The position numbers and the translations under genes are program-made. 12,521 bases of DNA. It comes from an uncultured Bacillaceae bacterium (GTDB lineage Bacteria; Bacillota; Bacilli; Caldalkalibacillales; Caldalkalibacillaceae). Of the stretch, positions 7,470 through 12,521 are shown piece by piece (the first letter of the stretch is position 1; every line of letters begins with the position of its first letter). The notes beneath the pieces are model-generated. The model searched no databases and was not told where the DNA came from. It saw nothing but the letters and a program-made list of their open reading frames with translations. The stretch is taken from contig CALBTX010000010.1 in the NCBI GenBank assembly GCA_937967685.1, positions 1-12,521 on the forward strand. Direction: 5' to 3'.

Positions 7470-7536
7470 ATAACCCCTCCATCTTTTGGCCCGTCAAAGT
7501 TTAAATAGCACTTGCCCAAATCACGGCGTTGTTCTC

Positions 7537-7542
7537 ATTATA
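7537..7542 (-). promoter_or_regulatory. -10 candidate for pepA
   Basis: A perfect TATAAT occurs on the minus strand, 67 nt before the pepA start. The nearest TTGACT (7554-7559) is only 11 nt upstream, too close for a standard pair, so only the -10 is supported. Confidence 0.35.
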
Positions 7543-7581
7543 ATCAAAAGCGGAGTCAAATCCCATATAAAACCCGTCGTT

Positions 7582-7606
7582 TTAACAATTTGTTTTACGG
7601 TATAAT
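7582..7606 (+). promoter_or_regulatory. Promoter candidate for yuiD
   Basis: TATAAT at 7601-7606 lies 40 nt before the yuiD ATG. TTAACA at 7582-7587 is a good -35, but only 13 nt from that hexamer. The overlapping AATAAT at 7604-7609 gives a 16-nt spacer from TTAACA and is the better pairing. Confidence 0.45.
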
Positions 7607-7646
7607 AATAAACAGAATCCACGTACAGCGGAAGTGAGGTCGGACG

Positions 7647-8138
7647 ATGGAGTCATACATAAACATCCCCCTGTTGACGGCTCTAGCGGCTATCGGTTTA
7701 GCGCAATTGATCAAAATACCACTCTATTATATTCCGAACAAAAGTTGGAATTGGAGCCTGATGTTCAGTACCGGAGGAATGCCCAGTTCCCATTCAGCGG
7801 CGATGACGGCACTGGCAACGTCGATCGGTCTTGAATACGGACTTCATTCTCCCTTATTTGCCATTGCAGTCGTTTTCGGCATGATCGTCATGTTCGATGC
7901 TGCGGGTGTCAGAAGGCATGCTGGCGAGCAAGCCGTCGTTTTAAACCGGCTGGTCGAGGACGTGAACTTGTTGGTTAAGGAAATGAAAAATTGGAAGGGA
8001 CAGACCGAACAAGGCAAACGAAACAAATTAAAGGAATTGCTCGGCCATCAGCCCATCGAAGTAATGGTCGGGGCGGTGTTTGGCATTGTTTTCGCTTTTG
8101 TGGTTCATTATGTGCTTGACGTTCTGGAGGTTTTGTAA
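7647..8138 (+). CDS. yuiD: YuiD, divergent PAP2-type (DUF212) membrane protein
   Basis: YuiD belongs to a membrane family related to acid phosphatases and vanadium haloperoxidases (PAP2-like fold). The substrate is unknown. The 163-residue protein fits the family. It carries GGMPSSHS at 43-50, DAAGVRRHAGEQA at 84-96 and the third block LGHQPIEVMVGAVFG at 132-146, which correspond to the three phosphatase motifs. Hydrophobic helices lie at about 7-29, 50-62, 67-86 and 138-158, and a charged loop at about 110-130. The start is ATG at 7647 with GTGAGGT 6 nt upstream. It lies next to pepA and yuiC as in B. subtilis. It converges on yuiC, and the hairpin between them has a T tail only in the yuiC direction. 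Confidence 0.92.
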   Translation: MESYINIPLLTALAAIGLAQLIKIPLYYIPNKSWNWSLMFSTGGMPSSHSAAMTALATSIGLEYGLHSPLFAIAVVFGMIVMFDAAGVRRHAGEQAVVLNRLVEDVNLLVKEMKNWKGQTEQGKRNKLKELLGHQPIEVMVGAVFGIVFAFVVHYVLDVLEVL

Positions 8139-8151
8139 CCGTTTCGGTCAC

Positions 8152-8181
8152 AATAGAAAAGACGGGGATGATCACCCCGTC
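8152..8181 (-). terminator. Terminator of the yumB-yuiB-yuiC unit
   Basis: GACGGGG (8161-8167) and CCCCGTC (8175-8181) form a perfect 7-bp GC-rich stem with a 7-nt loop containing the TGATCA palindrome. On the minus strand it is followed by TTTTCTATT. The stem begins within the yuiC stop codon. The plus strand has no T run after it, so yuiD lacks a clear terminator here. Confidence 0.75.
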
Positions 8182-8884
8182 ACACATCTCCTGTATCATC
8201 TGCGGATAAAACTGGGACCGCATTCATATCAAACTCTAAATTGTTCAATTGATCTAATAGGGCTTCGCTGACGTGACCGTCTCCTTCCTGAATGACATAC
8301 ACCCCTACATTTTGTTTGCCCCAAAACCGATAGACATCGTCCACCGTTTCGAAATAGAGATCGATATGGTTGCCTTTCACCGCTCCCCCGATATCTGCGA
8401 CGACGCCATATCCGTAGCCCGGAATATATAAAATCGTACCCAGCGGGAACACCTCAGGGTCTGCAGCCACCGTTGAAAACAGGTCACGTCTGACAGTCAC
8501 GCCAGAATAGGTCAGGCCGTACTGAGGATGATCCGGGGTTTTTCCGGTCGATTCATACCCAGCTGTATAACCTGTCGCCAAAACATCTTTTATCGGATAT
8601 GCACTAAAGTCGGTTTGGGATTCAATTGTTTCCAAATCCCAGGCAATGTCGAGCTTTTCAGCGGACTTTTTTTGCATGGCATTGAGCATTGCTTCTTTAA
8701 ATGATGGGTCCTTTTTCTCCTTGTCATGCTTCTCTTTTTGCTTCAATTCTTCAGATTCCACTTTTTTGGAGACGAGTGAATGCTGCTCTACATAACCTGC
8801 CATCCACAGTGCAGAGATAATGATACTTGCCAAAAACAGCGTGACAAGTAACATTTTTTCTCCTATCTCTCGATGAGGAAACAA
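8180..8884 (-). CDS. yuiC: YuiC, membrane-anchored 3D-domain lytic transglycosylase
   Basis: YuiC is a stationary-phase peptidoglycan lytic transglycosylase related to Rpf/MltA-type enzymes and linked to sporulation in B. subtilis. The protein has an N-terminal hydrophobic segment at about 11-30 (membrane anchor or uncleaved signal), then a charged Lys/Glu-rich stalk at about 40-75. The 3D domain covers about 100-200, with ATGYTAGYESTGKTP at 103-117, PLGTILYIPGYG at 147-158, VVADIGGAVKGNHIDLYF at 161-178. The acidic residues D142, D164 and D175 have the spacing expected of the three aspartates that name the domain. The given start is TTG at 8884 behind AGGAGGG with about 8 nt spacing. ATG at 8854 behind AGGAG is a real alternative and would shorten the N-terminus by ten residues. 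It is the last gene of the yumB-yuiB-yuiC run. Confidence 0.92.
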   Translation of the reverse strand: MFPHREIGEKMLLVTLFLASIIISALWMAGYVEQHSLVSKKVESEELKQKEKHDKEKKDPSFKEAMLNAMQKKSAEKLDIAWDLETIESQTDFSAYPIKDVLATGYTAGYESTGKTPDHPQYGLTYSGVTVRRDLFSTVAADPEVFPLGTILYIPGYGYGVVADIGGAVKGNHIDLYFETVDDVYRFWGKQNVGVYVIQEGDGHVSEALLDQLNNLEFDMNAVPVLSADDTGDV

Positions 8885-8932
8885 TAAAAATCCCTCCTAT
8901 CTACAGACTATTTTTGTCCATAAACAGGAAGG

Positions 8933-8938
8933 ATTATA
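8933..8938 (-). promoter_or_regulatory. Possible internal -10 ahead of yuiC
   Basis: A perfect minus-strand TATAAT lies in the 69-nt gap between yuiB and yuiC, about 50 nt before the yuiC start. No good -35 is visible, so a separate yuiC promoter is only a possibility. Confidence 0.25.
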
Positions 8939-8953
8939 CATGACGTGCGGCAC

Positions 8954-9274
8954 CTAGAACATACGGTAACCCCGGGCCCTTAAGATGCGTATCGTCACAC
9001 CGCTTAAAATGGCTCCAAGCAAACCGGCTGTAAGAATGACATAATCAACGAACAACAGTCCCCCTAATCGTTCCCCAAAACGCGCGAAACTTTGAGCCGG
9101 TTCGCTAAAATATTTGCCAAACGGCACATCTGACACAATGGTGAAGACAACGACGGGATAAATGATGAGCCCGGGTAACCATGTGGTTTTCAACAACATG
9201 TTTAGGAGAAAGCCAATGCCGAAAAAAAGAATGAGGAACAACAAAACAGAAATGACCAATTGGATGACACCCAC
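8954..9274 (-). CDS. yuiB: YuiB, small integral membrane protein
   Basis: This is the YuiB family, conserved next to yumB and yuiC in Bacillaceae; its function is unknown. The 106-residue protein has three hydrophobic segments at about 4-27, 34-50 and 76-97. A soluble loop with PFGKYFSEPAQSFARFGERL lies at about 51-70, and the basic end is RILRARGYRMF. The start is GTG at 9274, with AGGGGG (9283-9288) 8 nt upstream. A GTG at 9283 is also in frame but overlaps the ribosome site, so it is less likely. The gene begins 73 nt after the yumB stop without a clear terminator between, so co-transcription with yumB is likely. Gene symbol rests on position plus sequence pattern. Confidence 0.85.
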   Translation of the reverse strand: MGVIQLVISVLLFLILFFGIGFLLNMLLKTTWLPGLIIYPVVVFTIVSDVPFGKYFSEPAQSFARFGERLGGLLFVDYVILTAGLLGAILSGVTIRILRARGYRMF

Positions 9275-9347
9275 ACCGTACACCCCCTGTATACATCCCC
9301 GGGCTTAAGCTTCGAGGAGGTTCATCACTCCCGTCAATCCACCATGG

Positions 9348-10535
9348 TTAGAAACGTCCTTTTTTCAAGACGAGAGACAATCCGCCAATGATGAACAGAT
9401 AACGCATATCGATCAATTTTTTCATCCAGGATGCACTGAGCCCCATGATTTTTCGATTACCAATAATACCGATCGCTTCCCCTCTGCCTAAGGAAGCAAC
9501 CGTTCCTTTGATTTCCGGTTTGAAGGCTTTTAATGATCCACCCCGAACAAGCGAAACAATGTTTTGAGCAACATGGTAGCCGTGTTGCGTCGCCATTTGA
9601 GCTGTCGGCGGATAGGGGCGATCTTGCTCTTCGTTAATGATCAGCGCACAATCGCCGACAATAAATACGTCTTCATAACCGGGAGCACGCAAATATTCGT
9701 CAACTTTAATTCTACCGCGCATCGTTTCAAATCCGGATCGTTCCAAAACCGAGTTGCCCCGCACGCCGCCCGTCCATACGACCGTGGCCGATTGAATCTT
9801 TTCACCACCCAAAACAACACCGTCCTCAGTACATTCTTCTATCGGGGTGGCAATTTTGAACTCAACACCTTTTTTCCGCAGCACTTCCATGGCGTATTCC
9901 ACCAGAGCGGGATCAAACCCGGGCAAAGCGGTGGGGGCTGCTTCAACATTGATAATTCTGACTAAACTCGGATCAACGTCAAATTCCCGGCATAACTGCG
10001 GCACCCGATCGGCTAGTTCGCCAACAAATTCTATCCCCGTAAAACCAGCACCGCCAACGACAAAACATAAATAATCCAGTCGGTCGGGTTCATTCTTAAA
10101 CCTGGCAAATTGATACTCAATATGTTCCCGAATTTCCCGTACTGAATCAATGCTGCGTATGCTGAAAGCATGTTCTTTTAAACCGGGGATGCCAAAAGTC
10201 TCGGGTTCACTGCCCAACCCAACGACAAGATAATCATAGTCCAGTTCTTGATTTTCCAAAATCACTTTCTTGTCTTCCGTCTTGATTTCCTGAACGACGT
10301 CTTGAATGAAGTTGATTCTGTTCTTATCAATGAGCTCCTCGATATCCACCCGGGCTTGATCATGGTGCATCGTTCCGGCAGCCGGCTGATGAAGTTCGGT
10401 CGTAATGTAGTGATAATCATGCTTATTCACTAATGTGACATCTGCTTCATTGTAATGCAGGGCTTTCTGCAAGCGAATACTCGTGACAATTCCCCCATAA
10501 CCAGCTCCCAAGATCACAATTTTTGGTGTACTCAT
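9348..10535 (-). CDS. yumB: Type II NADH:quinone oxidoreductase (NDH-2), YumB-type
   Basis: NDH-2 is a single-subunit flavoprotein on the inner face of the membrane. It passes electrons from NADH to quinone without pumping protons. The 395-residue protein has the FAD-binding VILGAGYGG at 7-15 and a second nucleotide-binding site VVGGAGFTGIEF at 159-170. The second FAD contact is VFIVGDCA at 290-297, and the AQMATQ motif at 312-317 is where family members bind quinone. The C-terminal end has an amphipathic segment and a basic tail (LSLVLKKGRF), as in membrane-bound NDH-2. From memory it is very similar to the structurally studied Caldalkalibacillus thermarum enzyme. The start is ATG at 10535, giving the usual MSTPKIVILG start. 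The frame is open to ATG at 10574, but the extra 13 residues do not fit the family. The ribosome site is weak. It heads the yumB-yuiB-yuiC run. Confidence 0.95.
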   Translation of the reverse strand: MSTPKIVILGAGYGGIVTSIRLQKALHYNEADVTLVNKHDYHYITTELHQPAAGTMHHDQARVDIEELIDKNRINFIQDVVQEIKTEDKKVILENQELDYDYLVVGLGSEPETFGIPGLKEHAFSIRSIDSVREIREHIEYQFARFKNEPDRLDYLCFVVGGAGFTGIEFVGELADRVPQLCREFDVDPSLVRIINVEAAPTALPGFDPALVEYAMEVLRKKGVEFKIATPIEECTEDGVVLGGEKIQSATVVWTGGVRGNSVLERSGFETMRGRIKVDEYLRAPGYEDVFIVGDCALIINEEQDRPYPPTAQMATQHGYHVAQNIVSLVRGGSLKAFKPEIKGTVASLGRGEAIGIIGNRKIMGLSASWMKKLIDMRYLFIIGGLSLVLKKGRF

Positions 10536-10798
10536 TCGATCACATCCATTTCCCAATATTTCGCGCCGTGGCATAAATCGTCTATAAGCTTAAAATTCCC
10601 AACGAAAGGAATTCAATAGCCGGCAAAAAATCCAAATTTTGCTTTCTTCAATCGTTCTCTGACATTGAAACCATTGGAATCAGACAGCCATTGAGACGCA
10701 CCATTCGCCTCTTAAACTGAAAGTGTGACTAAAGATTGCTCACTATTTCACGTACTTGGAGAAAATAAAAAATGATCCTTTTTGTAAGATATTGTTGT

Positions 10799-10822
10799 CT
10801 GATTCACTCTTCTATGAATCGG
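10799..10822. repeat. Inverted repeat in the yumB/yumC intergenic region
   Basis: CTGATTCA and TGAATCGG pair over 8 bp, with one T-G pair, around an 8-nt loop (CTCTTCTA). The core GATTCA/TGAATC is perfect. There is no T run, so it is more likely an operator-like element or chance than a terminator. Confidence 0.35.
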
Positions 10823-10953
10823 AAAATATGTCGAAAATAAGAAACCATCTATATAATAGAGTGACTGGACATTTTTTTCAAGGGGTAAAATGATCGTTCC
10901 CTACAAAATGATCAATCGCCGAACGCTCCCTTTCTTTCCAGTAAATGAAAGTT

Positions 10954-10959
10954 TATAAT
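10954..10959 (+). promoter_or_regulatory. -10 candidate for yumC
   Basis: TATAAT lies 49 nt before the yumC ATG. The -35 position holds only T-rich sequence (TTTCTT at 17-nt spacing), so an activator may be needed. Another TATAAT at 10852-10857 could give a longer leader. Confidence 0.45.
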
Positions 10960-11008
10960 ATGAATTAGTGTCAAAGATCATATAAAGTCATACTGAGGGG
11001 GCGACAAG

Positions 11009-12010
11009 ATGGATTTAAAAAGAGATGAAAAAATATACGATATTACGATTATTGGCGGGGGACCGACCGGATTATTTGCAGCCTTCTACGCCGGTATGAG
11101 GCAAGCCAGTTGTAAAATTATTGAAAGCATGCCCCAGTTGGGAGGACAATTGTCGGCGCTTTACCCGGAGAAATACATTTATGATGTGGCCGGGTTCCCC
11201 AAAATTAAAGCTCAAACTTTGATCGATGAATTGAAAAAACAAGCTTTCCAGTTTGATACCGAGGTTGCCCTGGAAGAAACGGTGGAGCGCGTCGAGAAAA
11301 AAGACAACAATATATTTGAAATCAGCACGTCCAAAGGCATTCATTTTTCCAAATCTATTATTATTACAGCAGGTGTCGGCGCTTTCCGGCCCCGAAAATT
11401 GGAAAACGAAGGGGCGGAAAAATTCGAAGCGGTTAATTTACATTATTTTGTCGATGACTTGCAAGCTTTCGCCGGACAAAAAGTGCTCGTTTGCGGAGGG
11501 GGAGATTCTGCCGTCGATTGGGCCTTAATGCTTGAACCTATTGCCGAAAAGGTCACCTTAATCCACCGCAGGGATAAATTCCGCGCCCACGAACACAGCA
11601 TTAATAACTTGATGAACTCTAATGTGGATATCAGAACACCGGTACAGATCGAAAAGCTCATTGGTGAAGAGCGCATTGAAAAAGTCGTCCTGAAGCATGT
11701 CCAAACAAAAGAAACGCTGGATTCCATTGACGTCGATGCCGTCATTGTCAACTTTGGTTTTGTTTCTTCCTTGGGGCCGATTAAAGATTGGGGTCTGAAA
11801 ATTGATAAGGGGTCTATCGTGGTCAATTCTCGCATGGAAACAAGTGTCCCAGGCATTTATGCAGCGGGTGATATTACAACGTATCCAGGTAAAATCAAAC
11901 TGATTGCCGTCGGTTTTGGTGAGGCTCCGACCGCCGTCAACAATGCTAAATCGTATATCGACCCTAAGGCGAGAGTACAACCGGGACACAGCTCCAGCAT
12001 GAATATGTAG
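11009..12010 (+). CDS. yumC: Ferredoxin/flavodoxin--NADP reductase, thioredoxin-reductase-like type (YumC)
   Basis: This homodimeric FAD enzyme transfers electrons between NADPH and ferredoxin or flavodoxin. The 333-residue length equals that of B. subtilis YumC (332). The FAD-binding motif IIGGGPTG is at 14-21, and ESMPQLGGQLSALYPEKYIYDV at about 39-60 is typical of this group. The NADPH-binding CGGGDSA is at 162-168, with HRRD at 186-189 for the 2'-phosphate. The second FAD motif IYAAGDIT is at 283-290. There is no CxxC redox pair, which separates it from thioredoxin reductase. The C-terminal extension after about 310 fits the FNR2 type. The start is ATG at 11009 behind GAGGGGG with a 7-nt gap. 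It is divergent from yumB, as the pair is adjacent in B. subtilis. No clear terminator follows it. Confidence 0.96.
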   Translation: MDLKRDEKIYDITIIGGGPTGLFAAFYAGMRQASCKIIESMPQLGGQLSALYPEKYIYDVAGFPKIKAQTLIDELKKQAFQFDTEVALEETVERVEKKDNNIFEISTSKGIHFSKSIIITAGVGAFRPRKLENEGAEKFEAVNLHYFVDDLQAFAGQKVLVCGGGDSAVDWALMLEPIAEKVTLIHRRDKFRAHEHSINNLMNSNVDIRTPVQIEKLIGEERIEKVVLKHVQTKETLDSIDVDAVIVNFGFVSSLGPIKDWGLKIDKGSIVVNSRMETSVPGIYAAGDITTYPGKIKLIAVGFGEAPTAVNNAKSYIDPKARVQPGHSSSMNM

Positions 12011-12059
12011 ACTTGGTGCAATGAGGTCAATTCAATGGTCAATTGCAACGGCGAAAAAA

Positions 12060-12299
12060 TTAAGTGCCGTATGCTAAAGGCAGTTCACGAACATAAGGCT
12101 TGCGCTGCATCGCTTGCTTGGCGTTCATGCGAGGCGTCGGCAGAACGTATTCGTATTTTATTCGATTTAACTGGTTGTGCAATCGGTCAATTTCTTGACT
12201 GATTCGCAATACTTCCATATCGTTTAAACCTTTCACTTCTGCCACGCTGACCATTTCTTTTTTTAAAAACTGGATACGAGCCAGTATGTCCTGTTCCAC
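12060..12299 (-). CDS. Spo0E-family aspartyl-phosphate phosphatase
   Basis: Spo0E-type proteins remove phosphate from Spo0A~P and so delay sporulation. The 79-residue protein has the expected two-helix pattern: EQDILARIQFLKKEM at 2-16, a KGL turn at 23-25, and the family signature SQEID at 34-38 followed by RLHNQL. This signature usually reads SQELD. A basic tail of about 28 residues after the helices is unrecognised. I chose GTG at 12299 because AGGAAGAAGG lies 8 nt upstream and homologues usually begin at this point. The frame is open to ATG at 12344, which would add 15 residues, but that ATG has no ribosome site and lies inside an inverted-repeat arm. It is convergent with yumC and follows the tRNA terminator on the same strand. 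Confidence 0.82.
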   Translation of the reverse strand: MEQDILARIQFLKKEMVSVAEVKGLNDMEVLRISQEIDRLHNQLNRIKYEYVLPTPRMNAKQAMQRKPYVRELPLAYGT

Positions 12300-12307
12300 T
12301 TTTTGAA

Positions 12308-12317
12308 CCTTCTTCCT
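12308..12317 (-). promoter_or_regulatory. Ribosome binding site of the Spo0E-family gene, partly within an inverted repeat
   Basis: AGGAAGAAGG on the minus strand is 8 nt from GTG at 12299. Its first part (AGGAA) overlaps the downstream arm of the 14-bp inverted repeat at 12313-12354, so folding of the RNA could hide it. Confidence 0.5.
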
Positions 12318-12354
12318 GTAGAATGATTGACTCACAAAGCTCATTCTACAGGAA
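12313..12354 (-). repeat. Perfect 14-bp inverted repeat at the start of the Spo0E-family gene
   Basis: TTCCTGTAGAATGA occurs at 12313-12326 and its exact complement at 12341-12354, with a 14-nt spacer. On the minus strand the second arm reaches into the ribosome site. There is no T run after it in either direction that would make it a good terminator. Confidence 0.8.
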
Positions 12355-12373
12355 TTTTATCTTCTTGGCAAAG

Positions 12374-12415
12374 AAAAAAAGACACTACTTTTAGATGTTT
12401 TTGTCAAAAGGTGTC
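12374..12415 (-). terminator. Terminator downstream of tRNA-Pro
   Basis: On the minus strand GACACCTTTT pairs with AAAAG-TA-GTGTC (10 bp with a 2-nt bulge), then TTTTTTT follows (12374-12380) and a further T-rich stretch. It lies about 55 nt past the tRNA CCA end and separates the tRNA unit from the Spo0E-family gene. Confidence 0.8.
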
Positions 12416-12471
12416 GCACAACATAAAGTAATTATTTTCGTAATATTTAGTTAAATTACAGGCAATAAAAA

Positions 12472-12521
12472 TGGTCGGGATGGCCGGATTTGAACCGACG
12501 ACCTCTTGACCCCCAGTCAAG
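12472..12521 (-). tRNA. tRNA-Pro (anticodon GGG), 3' part, cut by the window end
   Basis: The minus strand shows the 3' 50 nt of a tRNA. It contains the anticodon stem CTTGA/TCAAG with a 7-nt loop CTGGGGG (anticodon GGG, reading CCC and CCU). A variable loop AGGTC follows, then a T arm GTCGG-TTCAAAT-CCGGC, the acceptor strand CATCCCG, discriminator A and an encoded CCA. The D arm and 5' acceptor strand lie beyond the window. The G72/A73 pattern fits proline tRNAs. Confidence 0.93.

Larger units (their letters stand above)
10536..11008. other. Divergent intergenic region between yumB and yumC
   Basis: This 473-nt AT-rich stretch has no convincing gene. It holds two plus-strand -10 hexamers (10852-10857, 10954-10959), a hairpin at 10799-10822, and three copies of AAAATGATC, two of them 21 nt apart at about 10885-10914. 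I could not find a clear sigma-A promoter for yumB on the minus strand. The weak yumB signal and the length suggest regulated expression, but no operator matching a regulator I know was seen. Confidence 0.5.

Noticed and set aside
10536..10574. Upstream ATG start for yumB adding 13 residues
   Set aside because: No ribosome site precedes it and the extra residues come before the usual family N-terminus.
10690..10780. Rex or CcpA operator in the yumB/yumC gap
   Set aside because: Segments such as TGCTCACTATTTCAC only loosely resemble TTGTGAAnnnnTTCACAA, and no good cre site was seen.
11009..12010. Thioredoxin reductase as the identity of yumC
   Set aside because: The CxxC redox pair is absent and the motifs fit the ferredoxin-NADP reductase group.
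12015..12047. Terminator after yumC
   Set aside because: Only a 6-bp TGCAAT/ATTGCA pairing with a 19-nt loop and no following T run on the plus strand.
1..12521. Mobile element, CRISPR array, prophage or defence system
   Set aside because: No transposase, integrase, spaced identical repeats or defence-type genes were seen; gene content is core chromosomal.

Overview
The window looks like chromosomal DNA of a spore-forming Bacillaceae member (Firmicutes). The case rests on the strong AGGAGG-type ribosome sites, GTG/TTG starts, a Spo0E-type phosphatase, a YjcZ-like small spore protein with a sigma-K-like promoter, and a gene block matching yumC-yumB-yuiB-yuiC-yuiD-pepA(yuiE) of Bacillus subtilis. 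From memory, the NADH dehydrogenase closely resembles the type II enzyme of Caldalkalibacillus thermarum, so a thermophilic or alkaliphilic relative is a reasonable guess, but no search was run. I see no prophage, insertion sequence, CRISPR array or defence system. This is mostly a core-genome region with a few small, poorly described elements.

Left part (1-5330), all on the minus strand: transketolase (tkt) with its own terminator, then a YugN-like protein, then mutS2 with an extended -10 promoter, then a 27-residue single-helix membrane peptide, and finally a terminator at the window's left edge. A short degenerate tandem repeat with a 16-17 nt period lies between the yugN-like gene and mutS2.

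Middle part (5330-8180): a plus-strand 47-residue YjcZ-like protein behind a sigma-K-like promoter, about 150 bases of unexplained DNA ending in a strong plus-strand terminator, pepA (leucyl aminopeptidase, minus), and yuiD (plus), divergent from pepA.

Right part (8180-12521): the minus-strand run yumB (NDH-2) - yuiB - yuiC, which ends in a terminator convergent with yuiD. A 473-base divergent regulatory region separates it from yumC (ferredoxin/flavodoxin-NADP reductase, plus). A Spo0E-family gene follows on the minus strand, with a 14-bp inverted repeat over its start region. Last comes a minus-strand tRNA terminator and the 3' part of tRNA-Pro(GGG), which runs off the window.

Functionally, yumB and yumC are both flavoprotein redox enzymes (respiratory NADH:quinone reductase and NADPH:ferredoxin reductase). 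yuiC is a cell-wall lytic enzyme linked to sporulation. The Spo0E and YjcZ-like genes also point to sporulation. tkt, pepA and mutS2 are housekeeping genes. The least explained items are the Spo0E hairpin, the mutS2-linked micropeptide, the 5712-5868 segment and the yumB/yumC intergenic region.
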